From: Helianthus annuus
Taxonomy: Eukaryota; Streptophyta; Magnoliopsida; Asterales; Asteraceae
NCBI RefSeq assembly: GCF_002127325.2
Contig: NC_035435.2
Coordinates: 130,975,788 to 131,039,787 of the forward strand
Direction: 5' to 3'
Length of the DNA: 64,000 nt
The position numbers and the translations under genes were made by a program. This document shows positions 12,087 through 24,784 of this stretch, piece by piece (position 1 is the first letter of the stretch; each line of letters starts with the position of its first letter). The notes beneath the pieces were generated by a model. That model had not been told where the DNA came from. It did not search any database and was given only the letters and a program-made list of their open reading frames with translations.

Positions 12087-15000
12087 ATGGCTGATCCTCG
12101 TGGAGAAAATAGCCACTCGAAAGAAGACGAATATGATAACGCCCAGGTTCATTTGACGGGCGCAGAACTGAAAGCTCTTGTCGACAATGCTGTTAAGGCA
12201 GCTCTGGATCGACAATACGAGGAATATACTGACTCTCGGAGCAGAACCATATCCAAACCACACTCCAAGCCGAAAACCCACTCAAAATCACAGAGCAAGC
12301 CACCGTCCAAGCCTAAAAAGGACGATGATAATCACTCGTCCAATGAAAACAGTGTCCGTCAAGAGAGAGTGTATACTGATGCGTCTCGCGCCAGGGGCTG
12401 TACCTACAAGTATTTTGTATCTTGTAAACCCCGAGACTTCACTGGAGAGAAAGGCGCATTTGACTGCATGACGTGGCTAGACGAGATGGACACCGTGGTG
12501 GACATCAGCGGCTGTGCAGAAAGAGATGTGGTAAAGTATGTGTCACAATCATTCAAGGGCGAGGCCCTGGCTTGGTGGAGGGCGTTGGTTCAGGCCTCGG
12601 GAAAGGCTGTTCTATACAGCATGACATGGGAGGAATTCATTTCTCTCATCAAGGAGAATTACTGCCCTCAACATGAGGTTGAAAAGATAGAGACTGACTT
12701 CCTGTCCTTGGTGATGACAAACCTTGACTGTCAAGCTTACCTAACGAGCTTCAACACGATGTCCCGGTTGGTTCCGTATCTGGTAACCCCGGAGCCAAAG
12801 AGGATCGCTCGTTTCATCGGTGGGTTAGCCCCCGAAATAAAGGCAAGCGTGAAGGCCTCTCGGCCAGCGACCTTTAGATCTGTAGCTGACATTTCTTTGT
12901 CCCTCACTCTGGATGCGGTCCGACAAAGATCGCTGAGGAACAAAGAAGCTGAAAAGAGAAAGCGTGAAGATGATACTTCATGGAGGTCGGGCAAGAAGCA
13001 CCGTGGAAACGGTGATAACAAGAGGGGGTCGGAGTCAAGGAAGGATGGGCAACAGTCTGGTGAGAAGCCCAAGTGCAAGACTTGCAAGAGACATCACTTT
13101 GGGAAGTGTAGGCTCGAATCAAACTCGCAGACTCAGTCGAAGTCGTATGCTTGCGGGTTGTGCAAGTCCAAGGACCACAAGACCGTGGATTGCAAGAAAA
13201 TCAAGGATGCAACTTGCTATAACTGCAACGAGAAGGGGCACATTAAAAGCAACTGCCCTAAATATGCCAAGAAGCCTGAAGAGGCCAAGAAGACCAACGC
13301 AAGAGTCTTCAGGATGGAGGCGAAAGAAGTAGTGCTGGATGATAACGTGATCACAGGTACTTTTCTCGTAAATGATATCTTTGCAAGAGTACTTTTTGAT
13401 TCGGGCGCTGGTAAGTCTTTCGTAGATCATAAATTTTGCAAATTGCTGAATATGCCTGTCAAAACCTTAAATGTGAATTATGAGGTAGAGCTAGCAGATG
13501 GCACCATAGAAACCGTCTCCACCGTGTTAGATGGATCATGGATGCGTGATATCCATTAAGAACCACTCTTTTTCTCTATCTCTACTTCCCTTTAAATTGG
13601 CCGGTTTTGACCTTGTATTGCGTATGGACTGGTTATCTCACAACCAAGCTCAAATCGTCTGCAACAGAAAGCAAGTGGTGATAAAGACTCCGTCTGGTGA
13701 ATCGCTTACCATTCGGGGAGATACCCAGTACGGATTGCCTGAGCAAGTGACTATGCTCAAAGCTTCAAAATGTCTAAAGAAGGGTTGTGTCATCTACATG
13801 GCACAGGTGATTATTGAAGAGCCTAAACCGAAGATAGAAGACATTCCCGTCATTTCAGAATATCCAGAAGTTTTCCCTGAAGATCTACCTGGTTTGCCAC
13901 CAGATAGGCAAGTGGAATTCAGGATCGATATTATCCCTGGAGCAGCACCTATTGCTAGAGCACCGTACAGGCTAGCACCAACCGAAATGAAGGAGTTGAG
14001 AACCCAGCTGGATGAACTGCTAGCTAAGGGTTTCATCAAACCCAGTTCGTCTCCCTAGGGAGCACCTATCCTGTTTGTTAAGAAGAAGGACGGATCGATG
14101 CGTCTGTGCATCGATTATCGCGAACTTAATAAGGTCACGATAAAGAATAGATATCCCTTGCCGAGGATCGACGATTTGTTCGATCAGTTACAAGGGGCAA
14201 GTTACTTCTAGAAGATTGATTTAAGGTCAGGCTACCATCAACTAAAAGTCAGAGATGAAGACGTACATAAAATTGCATTTAGAACTCGTTACGGTCACTA
14301 CGAGTTCCTAGTGATGCCTTTTGGGCTCACTAATGCACCGGCTGCGTTCATGGATCTCATGAATCGCGTCTGCAAGCCGTACTTAGACAAATTCGTCATC
14401 GTTTTCATCGACGACATTCTTATATACTCGAAGAACCGAGCTGACCATGAGAAACACCTTCGCTGTATTTTCAAACTCCTGCATCATAAGAAACTCTATG
14501 CCAAATTCTCTAAGTGCGAATTCTGGCTTCGAGAAGTCCAATTCTTAGGACACGTTGTCAGCGAACGTGGTATCCAGGTGGATCCCGCTAAAGAAGAGGC
14601 TGTCATGAATTGGCAAGAGCCAAAGACGCCTGCAGAGATTCGTAGTTTCCTGGGGTTAGCAGGATACTACAGGCGATTCATTGAAAATTTTTCAAGGATT
14701 GCTGCGCCCTTAACTTCCCTGACCAAGAAGAAGATAAAATTTGTTTGGGGCCCTAAGCAGCAAGAGTCCTTTGATATTCTGAAGCAAAAGCTGAGCAACG
14801 CTCCTGTGCTGACATTACCTGAAAGTACCGAGGAGTTCGTAGTTTACTGCGACGCATCACACACTGGCATGGGATGTGTGCTCATGCAGAAAGGCAAAGT
14901 TATTGCCTATGCTTCGAGACAGTTAAAGGTACACGAGAAGAATTACACCACCCATGACTTGGAGCTGGGTGCCGTTGTGTTCGCACTAAAACTGTGGAGG

Positions 15001-16665
15001 CATTACCTGTATGGTATCAAGTTTGTGATCTATTCGGATCACAAGAGCCTTCAACATCTGTTTAATCAGAAGGAGCTAAACATGAGGCAACGCCGTTGGA
15101 TGGAGACTTTAAATGATTATGATTGTGAAATCAGATATCATCCCGGCAAGGCAAATGTAGTCGCTGATGCCCTGAGTAGAAAGGAAAGGGTGAAACCCAT
15201 CCGAATCAATGCCAAGAGCATTGAAGTGAAGAATAATTTAATTGAAAGGTTGTTAGCTGCACAGCAAGAAGCTGTGTTGGAAGCTAACTATCCTCAAGAG
15301 AAACTGGGAGTAACTGAGGAGAAGTTAACTCTTAGCAAGGACAGAATTTTACGATTGAATGGACGAATATGGGTTCCGATTTATGGAGGACTACGAGATG
15401 TTATCCTCCAGGAAGCCCATAGTTCCAAATATTCTGTTCACCCGGGAGCTGATAAGATGTATCAGGATCTAAAGGCAAATTATTGGTGGATAGGCTTGAA
15501 AAAGTCTGTAGCCGCTTATGTAGTCAAATGCTTGACTTGTGCGCAAGTCAAAGCTGAGCATCAAAAGCCGTCTGGCCTGCTACAACAGCCTGAACTTCCC
15601 GAATGGAAGTGGGAATGTGTAACTATGGATTTTATTACCAAGTTACCCAAGACGAGGAAAGGAAATGACACAATATGGGTTATAGTCGACAGACTGACTA
15701 AGTCAGCTCATTTCTTACCCATCAAGGAGACTTATAGCTCCGACATGTTAGCCCAGTTATACGTTGATAAGATTGTAGCCTTACATGGCATACCTGTGTC
15801 TATTATCTCAGACCGAGATACTAGATACACGTCTCATTTCTAGAAAAGCTTCCAGCAATCTTTGGGCACACGTTTGAATTTTAGTACGGCTTACCATCCT
15901 CAGACAGACGGTTAGAGTGAGCGTACTATTCAAACGTTGGAAGACATGCTACGTGCATGTGCTATCGATTTGGGTGGTAGTTGGGATAAGAACCTACCAC
16001 TAATCGAATTCTCCTACAACAATAGCTACCGTACCAGCATTAAGGTTGCGCCTTTCGAGGCATTATACGGTAGAAAGTGTAGATCGCCTGTTTGTTGGGC
16101 GGAAGTTGGAGATGTCCAATTATCAGGACCAGAGATAGTCTTCGAAACGACGGACAAGATTGTCCAGATTCGAGACCGTCTCAAAGCTGCCCGAGATAGG
16201 CAGAAGAGTTACGCGGATCCAAAGCGTAAATATTTTCACTTCGAAGTAGGTGAAAAAGTGTTACTTAAAGTATCACCCTGGAAGGGGGTGATGCGTTTCG
16301 GTAAGAAAGGCAAACTAAGCCCGAGATACATAGGACCTTTCGAGGTTATCGAACGTTTCGGGTCAGTTGCCTATAAGTTAAACTTACCGGAGGAGCTCAA
16401 TGGAATTCACAATGTGTTCCACATCTGCAATCTAAAGAAGTGCTTCGCTGATGAATCACTGGTGATACCACACACAGATGTGCATATAGATGAGAGCTTG
16501 AAATTTGTGGAAAAACCTTTGTCGATTGAAGATCGACAGGTAAAGAAGCTTCGAAGGAAGCATGTACCTATAGTAAAGGTCAAGTGGGATGCCCGTAGAG
16601 GTCCCGAATTCACGTGGGAAGTTGAAGCCACGATGAAAGAAAAATACCCTTATTTCTTTGAGTAA
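12087..16665 (+). pseudogene. Broken gag-pol polyprotein of copy B
   Basis: Gag begins at ATG 12087: a basic Ser/Lys-rich N-terminus, a capsid-type retrotransposon gag domain (about 12420-12900; CMTWLDEMD, ALAWWRAL), then three consecutive Cys/His clusters (13076-13250), of which CGLCKSKDH and CYNCNEKGH are standard CX2CX4HX4C knuckles. The protease has DSGAGKS near 13398. A frameshift near 13530 ends the first frame at 13559. The second frame carries RT, with FIDD intact near 14406, then RNase H (about 14830-15180), integrase (about 15420-15950) and a chromodomain-like tail (VKVKW, FTWEVE). In-frame TAG stops lie at 14056-14058, 14209-14211, 15841-15843 and 15913-15915; copy A shows Trp, Ser, Trp and Gln there. 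The end is TAA 16663-16665. Confidence 0.95.
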
Positions 16666-16687
16666 ATCTCGGGTCGAGATTTATTTT

Positions 16688-16700
16688 AAGGGGGTGAGGA
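16688..16700 (+). other. Polypurine tract of copy B
   Basis: AAGGGGGTGAGGA abuts the 3' LTR start, the usual place for the plus-strand primer of reverse transcription. Confidence 0.85.
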
Positions 16701-19700
16701 TGTAACACCTCGAAATTTTGTGTCCAATAATGTGTTAACACGTGTCATGAGTTTACACGTGGCATTAAATATTAAATAAAGGACTAAAGTTGACAAACCT
16801 TGAAAGTATGTAAATTCGAGGGTTATAAATGTCAACAAAGGGTAAATATACTGTATAGTAACCCTAAACGATGCCCGTACCTTCAAACGAATAAATCATG
16901 GATCGTACGGAGCAAAACGCGGAAGAAAGTGAGAGATTACAAGCTACAGGGGTTAACTGTGTCAACATGTTTAATTATACCTCTGAGTGACCCTTTGACG
17001 AACCTGAGGCTTTGTAACAGTAAAATATACTCACTAGAATATACTATATAAATTTCGCGAAGTTCCGTTTTAAAACGAGAAAGTTATGATCAAATTCGTA
17101 CGAGAGGGGTTAAAAGCTTCAATAATGAAAGCGAAGGCTTTTCGGATAGTAATTAAACTAACCGGGGACTTAACAGTGCGGGTAAAAGGCACGAGGCCCT
17201 GAACGGTAAATAATCGAGGGCCAAATCGCAAAGTTACCCCTTCGAAACCGAAAGGTCAGGTTAATCATTACAAAAGATTTGAAAATCTTTGAAACAGACC
17301 TCAGGCGGGCCGCGTTGAAGTTATGCATGAGACAATGCGGGCCGCGCGCCAGAGGAAGATACGTTTTCTGACATTAGGATCCATGCGGCCCGCGTGTGAG
17401 TTGCTTGATCCTAATGCGGGCCGCGTACAAGTCCCAGATGCAGAATTCTTGGACAGACTTGCTGTTTGAAGTTGTGAACGATCATTTGAGCAATAAATGA
17501 AGCATGGGCGCCCTCTACTTGACCCCTAGCACCCAGGGCCACCTGCTGAACATCCATGATGCCTTGTAGGTTGATGTGTAATGATCTTATGCATGAAATG
17601 TTACTATAAAAGGCCATACATTGTGCACAAGTAAATCACACCTCAAACCTGCATTCTAAACCATCTCTGGAGCTCTCAAGCACTCTTCTAACATTCTAAG
17701 TCGTGCACCAAGCTTCTGTAAGTATGCCAACCCTTTTGTGGCTTAGTTATTGCTTAGTTTAGCTTAAAAGTCAATCCGTCGTAATTAACGATTGACTTTG
17801 CGATAAATCACGAATGGTCCAGTGGTTTGTCGAATCAAAGATAGTTATATGATGGTAATCATGTGGGCATTAAACCCCTAAAAGGGCACCCTCTGATTCC
17901 CACTCTAACTAGTCCGAATGTCGAGTCAAACGTGCTTAGAAAAAGTCAACAGAAATGTCATTTTGCGATTTCTTGCATAATCTGTAATGTAGATGATATG
18001 TAACCTATTTGAACACTCATAAAACATGATAATAAGTATATAAACTAGTCTAAGCTTGTTTGATCCGACCATTTTCTGTTTAGACCCGGTTCGGAGCCGA
18101 AAGTCGCAAAAGTTTGACTTTGGCATTGACTTCAGTTCTGACCCATTAAAGTTTGATTTAGATATGCCTTACGACTCTCTTAGGACCAGGTTACATGATG
18201 GTATAACCCTCTGTGACCGGTTCGTTGTTTGTCCGAGTCTTTTACACATTTCCGTTAAGTGCTTAAAAGTTGACCGTAACGCCCTTTTTAAATTAAAACG
18301 AGAATTTTGGACATGTGAAAGGATCATAACCTTGGTTACTGATTTCTAAGCATGTCCCTAAACTTTCATGTCAATCCGAGGTCCAGAATAGGAGTTATGC
18401 TAAATAGCGCAAATTGCGAAACTTTAGTAATTAAATAGCGCAATTAGCATAACGCCTATCTAAACCCGGATTTTGACACCAAACCTTTTACTCACTGATG
18501 TAAAATAATATTTTGGGATTTTTAAAGATTTTTAATTATTTTTAACCTGCTCATAACCTGCGGTTATGGCAACGGTTCGGTAAATACCGAATATACCCTT
18601 TTCGGCCATAACTTGAGTTCTACAAGGTCTTTTGACCCGATTCCAGTTGCTACTGATTTTAAATAATAAATGAAGTATTTTAGACTTTATAAACTGTTCG
18701 GGAAACTCAGATTTCCTGTAGAACTCAGAAACCTCTTTTATAATCTTTAAAAAGACCGAAATACCCCTACGGGGCATAATATGAACTTAAACTCGTTACG
18801 GGCATTATGGAAGGTATCCTACTGATACCACAACCTCTTTAAATCATGTTGACTTAGGAAAACAGTGTAGGACTCTTACGGTTACCCGTTGCGCCTTTTG
18901 CGCGCACGGTTCGGCTTATGTAACTAGTTTACATAAATTAGCCGAAACGGGTCAAACCATATTGTTTTGACCCCAAAATACAGAGTGTGATTATTATACC
19001 CCTATAAAACAAGTCTTCAAACTTGTTGGGTCAAAATCACATTCCATTCCCGGTTATCGCCTTTCACGCGATTAAACCGTATCTATCCGTCGAAACTGAC
19101 CGGTCTAAGCTACGGCTAAATTAAAGACCCGTTAGGATTCTAATAGGTTAATTTAAACCTTCGTTCTAGAATAGGAGACCAGTAAAAGCTATCTGCAATT
19201 TATTTCAATTAAGGAATTATACTTGCAAAGGTAAATACTTTTAACTTATTTTTCGTTATACGGGCTTGGGTTACGGTATTTAAAATACCGCTTGGTCGGG
19301 CAATTGACCCCAACTCATTAGTAGTTGGGTATTATCAATGTGACCCGTTTAAAAACTTGTTTTGTTTGGCTTAACGCCTTTAGGGGCTTAATGACCATGT
19401 CCCGGATATCCTCGGCAGCATTTTACGAAATGGCCACGACCCTGACATCCGAGTGTAGGCGTACACTCGGCATTATGTCCATAACTATAAAGGTATAGCC
19501 GTTGGTTTACCCACCACGGTTTTATACTATGTGGTGTGTCTATTAAACTTTAACCCGGCACGACCCGGGCGACCGATCGCATAGTAAACATGTAATTCTT
19601 TACAAGATTTAATTATAAATTATCCCAAGTTATAAAGAGTTTGTGCCTTGAGCATTTAAACCAATTTTATTAAACATTTTACAAAAGTGTCAGTTGAATG

Positions 19701-20039
19701 TATTTACCAGTGTAAACTGACGTATTTTCCCCAAAAAGACTAAATGCAGGTACTATGCGTAATTGGCTGGGATTTCTCCTTAGCATCATTAGAAGTCTCG
19801 CAAGCTTAAGATGCCTGAAGTCTGTTGAACAATACTTTTGTTATTTTTATTGATCCCTTGTGGATTTTAATTCAACAACGGTGATACTTTGATATTACAC
19901 TTAACGTTGAAATATATTATCTTTATGCTTCCGCTGTGCATTCATTATATTGTGTGGTTTAACTATATTGTTGCCAACTACGTCACGATAATCCCCCACC
20001 GGGCCCACCGGTGAGACACGTGGAAAATGGGGTGTGACA
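16701..20039 (+). repeat. 3' LTR of copy B
   Basis: The same 3339-bp length and sequence as 6409-9747, with about 20-25 substitutions by eye. TATAAAAG is at 17605-17612. It is followed by the AATTC target duplicate and resumed LINE coding sequence. Confidence 0.97.
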
Positions 20040-23000
20040 AATTCTAAGTTTCACGAAGGGGCGACCAAGGAGTTTAATGATTTCTTGGAAGATATGGGGT
20101 TACATGAATATTCTCTACGCGGTCGCAGGTTTACATATTTAGCCAGTAATAAACTTAGTCGGATTGATAAAGTTTTTGTGTCTTGGTCCTTTCAGAATAA
20201 GTGGAGTAATGCGGAGTATAGAGTTTTGGACCGGGTGGAGTCCGATCACTGTCCCTTGTTGCTGAAAATTGAATCGAAGAATTTTGGGGCCAAACCTTTT
20301 CGTTTTTATAATTCTTGGTTAAATAGAGATGGGTTGGATAAAGTGGTTGAGGATTCGTTATCCTTTGGGCCATGTTCGAGCGTTCCGGATGTTGGTTTAT
20401 TGAGTAAATTCCGGTCGCTTAGGAATAACATCAAAAGGTGGCACAGTTTGCAGGTCAAACTCGAAAGGGAGGAGGAAGAGAGCTTAAAGGCGGATATCTT
20501 GGAGCTCGAGATGATTATGGAGGATCGTGACTTAACTGAAGCAGAACTATGGGTTCTAGAAGAAGCGAATAAACGCCTTAAGGAGCTAGATTCTTTTAAA
20601 GCTCGGGACTTGAAACAAAAAGCTCGGGTTAGGTGGGCGAAGGAGGGGGATGCTAACTCGTCTTCTTTTCATGGTGTGATAAATTCCCGGCGGACGTCCA
20701 ACTCTATTCCTGGTTTGTCCATTAATGGCGAATGGGTGACCAAACCCCAAGCGATTAAGAAAGAGGTTCACCGGTTTTTCAAAACAAAGTTCATGGAGGA
20801 AATGAAGACTCGGCCTTCTCTCATATTGAATGATCTTAAGACTCTTGATTCCTCTTCAGTCGACAATATTATTGCCCCCTTTCAAGAAAAAGAGATTAAA
20901 GATGCGGTTTGGGAATGCGGGAGTGATAAAGCGCCAGGGCCAGACGGTTTTAATTTTCGTTTTATAAAAAAGTTTTGGTCTTTGTTTGCAGGTGATTTTA
21001 TGGAGATCTTTAGAGTCTTTGCGGAGACTGGTGTTATTAGTAAGGGGTGGGTTCTTCATTCATAACCCTCGTCCCTAAGACCAAAGATCCGGTGGACTTG
21101 GGTGATTATCGTCCTATAAACTTGATTGGCGTGATCAGCAAGGTTATTTCTAAAGTGTTTTAGCTACAGGTTAAGAATGGTGATAGACGGGTTAATTTCA
21201 GAGACGCAGTCTGCCTTCATAGCAGGGCGATTCATCTTGGATGGGCCTCTTGTTATTAGTGAAATGCTGGCTTGGGCTAGACGATGCGGGAAAGAGTTGT
21301 TTATGTTCAAGATTGATTTCGCTAAAGCTTTTGATAATGTTAATTGGGAGTTTCTCGTTTCCATTATGAGGCAGATGAATTTTCCGGAGAAATGGTGTAT
21401 GTGGGTAAAAGGTGTTCTCTCTTCGTCCAGGTCATCAGTGCTCGTCAATGGGTCACCCACATTTGAGTTTTCTTGTGAGAAAGGGGTGCGTCAAGGTGAC
21501 CCTATCTCCCCGTTTTTGTTTATCATTGTCATGGAGGCGTTTGCAGGGATGGTGCGAAAGGCGTGTGAAGTCGGCACTTTTGAGGGTATTCGGCTCCCCA
21601 ACGGTGGTTTGGTTCTCTCTCATTTACTCTATGCGGATGACGCTATGATCTTGGGAGAGTGGTCTCCTAATAATTTTAATTCCTTACGTCGGTTGCTTAG
21701 AGTTTTTCACTTGTGCTCAGGGCTCCGGATTAATATTCATAAGTCTACTCCGTTTGGTGTTGGAAAAGGTTTGGATGAGGTTTCTGCGAGGGCTAGTTCA
21801 TTGGGTTGTTGTTCGGGTGTTACCCCTTTCACCTACCTTGGTATTAGCGTGGGAGCCAATATGAGCAGGATTAATAATTGGGAGCCAGTGGAAAAAATTT
21901 TCAAGAGTAGACTTTCGAAATGGAAGTCTAAAGTGCTCTCTATCGGGGGTCGCTTAGTTTTGATAAAATCTGTTTTAGAGAGTTTGTCGTCTTATTATTT
22001 TGCATTGTACAAGGCACCGGTGGCAGTCGTTTTAAAATTAGAATCCTTGATTAAAAAGTTCTTGTGGGGTGGTGACCCGGATTCTAGAAAGATGCACTGG
22101 GTGGCTTGGGATAAGGTCGCTCTTCCGAAAAAAATGGTGGTTTGGGTCTTAGTCGGTTGGAAGACATAAATAACGCCTTCCTCCTCAAGTGGCTCTGGAG
22201 ATTTCGAGTTGAAGGTGATGCTTTGTGGAAGAGAGTTATCATTGCTATTCACGGTTCGGTTCGTCAGTGGGATATGTATCCGTGCAAATTGAGTATCCCC
22301 GATACATGGTCGAAATTGATTAAGAGTTGTAAAAGATTTAAAGTGGGTGGCACTTCTGCTCCTCAAATGATCCGCGGCATAGTGGGTAACGGGATGGATA
22401 TTAAATTCTGGATTGATCCTTGGGTTTCTAATACCCCGTTAAAGGTTTTGTTCCCTAACTTGTTCCGGCTTGAAAGAAATAAATGGTGCAGCGTTGCGGA
22501 TAGACTTGGAGGTCTCTATGGCAATGGGCCGGTTTCTTGGAGCTGGCGTGTTTACCCCTCCTCGCCAGAACAGGTCGCCGATCTGATTAATTGCCACAGA
22601 ATGATTCTGGGCCAATGCTTGGTAAACAGGGCTGACGCTTGGGCATGGTATGATAGTGGCCCTCTTGATTTTTCGGTCAACATTGCAAAACATTAGGCTG
22701 TTAGTGCTCAGGTTGGCAGCATCATCCCTTCCATCGATTTTAATTGGTGTAAGTGGATCCCGTTAAAATGTAATGTTTTCATGTGGAGGTTGTTGTTGGA
22801 TAGAATTCCGACTAAAGTGGCGCTTGGTAGTAGAAACATCATCCATGGAGAGGTTTCTTGTGGTTTCTGCATGCTTGAAGAAGAGAATGTGGATCACATG
22901 TTTACGGCTTGTGGTATGGCGGCTGGTTTGTGGCAGGGTATCGCTTCTTGGGTTAAACTTCCTCCCATTTTTCTCTTCTCGGTTAAAAATATTGTCGAAG

Positions 23001-23316
23001 TGGTTGAAGGTTCGAGATGGTCGAAGAATAAAAAGGAGCTTTTATATGGGATCCTCATTGTGGCTTGTTGGCGTCTATGGAAAGCTCGGAACGAGAGAGT
23101 TTTTGCTCAAAAGAATAGGAACGCTGTAGAGTTAGTGGCGGACATTAAGTCCCTGTCTTATCTTTGGTTATGTAGTAGAGGTAGATTTGGTGGGGTGGAT
23201 TGGAAGGGGTGGAAGTCTTTTGTTTTTGATGTGATGTAATTCTATCTTGTGGGGTTCCCGTCTTGGGAATTCCCTTGGCTTGTGTGTTTTAATGAAATTT
23301 GCCTTTAAAAAAAAAA
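20040..23316 (+). mobile_element. LINE (L1-type), part 2, with poly(A) tail
   Basis: The endonuclease frame resumes at the AATTC duplicate and runs through reverse transcriptase to a C-terminal zinc finger. The element ends after a short 3' UTR with an A-run at about 23307-23316. The 5' end is off-window, so its own target duplication cannot be checked. Confidence 0.93.
20045..23239 (+). pseudogene. LINE ORF2 (endonuclease/reverse transcriptase), degenerate
   Basis: First part: end of the endonuclease with the SDH motif (VESDHCPLL near 20240), then a linker and RT start (DKAPGPDGFNF near 20923). Around 21050-21165 the frame slips and returns, and a TAG lies at 21162. RT continues from about 21177 with [19 protein letters not shown] and the catalytic YADD (codons from 21630). 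A second frameshift lies near 22140, then a TAG at 22694-22696. The C-terminus has a CX2CX8HX4C finger (CGFC...HMFTAC, about 22860-22910), as in the zf-RVT domain of plant LINEs. The stop is TAA at 23237-23239. Three lesions make it non-functional. Confidence 0.92.
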
Positions 23317-23675
23317 GTTGGCATGGAGCATGAGCCCACAACAAGTGGTCTTATACATATAACATAAATATGAATTAATGTTCTAGTAATATAGTGCCCC
23401 TTATAAAAGTGATGTGACTTCAAATACGTACAAATACAAGATTAAATGGTAGTTAAAGGGTGATAAAATGATGTTGAAAAAATATAAAAAAATAAATAGA
23501 TAAGTTACAAGATCATCAAAATTTTGTTTTTGTTTTTGGCCAAAATAACTTTTTAACTCAAGATTTTAGAAAAGGATACATTGTAATCAATAATATCACA
23601 TATTTAATTTGACAATATTTTGCATAACGAGACAATTCAAATTTATGTGTAACTAGTTGATTTTTCGTCTGCGCG
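23317..23675. other. AT-rich intergenic DNA
   Basis: No reading frame of note and no repeat structure I could define. Any duplicate of the LINE target site would start here. Confidence 0.5.
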
Positions 23676-24003
23676 TTGCGGCGGGGACCTAATGACTACA
23701 AAACGCATGTCAGTAACGGTAAGCAGATACCAAATATCAAAACATAAATGAAAATGTTGTGAAAATGATAGTCACTTTGTCCAAAAAAATCGATTTTAAA
23801 TAACCTAATATATAATAATAGGACCCCACACGTCCTACATTGCGGCGGGGACCCAATGACTGCAAAACGCGTGTCAGTAACGGCAAGCAGATACCAAATA
23901 TCAAAACATAAATAAAAATGTCGTGAAAAGGATAGTCACTCCGTCCTATAAAAAGCGATTTTAAATAACCTAATATATAATAATAGGACCCACACGGCCT
24001 ACA
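23676..24003. repeat. Tandem duplication, two units of 164 bp
   Basis: Units start with TTGCGGCGGGGACC at 23676 and 23840 and run in parallel to about 24003 with scattered substitutions. The left edge (GCGTTGCGGCGGGG) is of a type common in plant intergenic repeats. No coding potential. Confidence 0.85.
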
Positions 24004-24039
24004 CGTTGGAAATTCGGTTGTTTTCAGTTCAGTTATTAC

Positions 24040-24680
24040 GGTGCTAGCACGTTAAAATATGGATGAGCTCGGTACCGGTAACGGTACCGAAAGTACCGAT
24101 CCGGATAATTATCGAAATTAGGTACAGGCACCGAAAATGCTCGGTACAATACGGTATGGTATTTGAAGGAAAAAATCAATAAATACAGGTATGGTGCTAG
24201 ACCGGTGTCGAACTGAAAGTAACGATTCTGAAAACGCCAAAAGGTGGGTACCAAATTGGTACCGATACGATACCGGTTTGATTACAGGATTTGATACGAT
24301 TTGCTCATCAATAATATAAATATCCAAGTTAATATTACATGCTACAATTCATTCATTACAGAAAAAGACAAAAAATAAAGCAAAATAAGTTGTTGTGTGT
24401 GTATGAAAAGTAATCTAAACGGTGCAATTACTTGCATTGCTACGTTGCTACAGGATTTAATGAGCTCGGTACCAACCGGTACGGAAAATACCGTTACCCA
24501 AATCCCCAAAAGTGGGTACCGGTACCGAATATACCTGTTACGATACGGTTCGGTACCGGTACTGGTATGACACCGGCATTTGAGGGTAAAAACCGATGAA
24601 TACCGGTGCCGAACCGGTACCGGAAATACACTCGGTTTAGTAAATTTGATACCGGTACCCGATACCAACTGATTTCTTAG
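24040..24680. repeat. GGTACC-rich palindromic repeat region
   Basis: GGTACCGGTACCG-type words occur many times in both orientations (for example near 24070, 24250, 24470, 24520, 24550, 24620, 24650), separated by AT-rich DNA. Left and right parts resemble each other in inverted orientation. No transposon ends or target duplication could be assigned. The short reading frames here are simply the repeat read through. Confidence 0.65.
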
Positions 24681-24784
24681 ACCATATGTAATGGGGCTTT
24701 ATAGGGGCGTGAAAGTTGTTGATAATGCCCTTAGACCACTCCCCATGGGCATTATAGGGGCATGAAGAGGGAGGGGCATTTCTT

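Larger units (their letters stand above)
6409..20039 (+). mobile_element. Complete Ty3/gypsy LTR retrotransposon, copy B
   Basis: This 13.6-kb element has two LTRs of 3339 bp (6409-9747 and 16701-20039), ends TGTAACA...TGTGACA, and a perfect target-site duplication AATTC at 6404-6408 and 20040-20044. It has an initiator-Met primer binding site, an extra ORF, gag-pol, and a polypurine tract. By eye the LTRs differ at about 20-25 sites (roughly 0.7 percent), so insertion is recent. A Tekay/Del-type chromovirus is the likely clade, judged from long LTRs, primer site and C-terminal chromodomain-like sequence. All genes carry stop codons, so this copy is probably dead. Confidence 0.96.

Noticed and set aside
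1..16665. Possible env-like gene (errantivirus-style) in copies A and B
   Set aside because: The integrase is followed directly by a chromodomain-like tail and polypurine tract; no further ORF with signal peptide or membrane helix.
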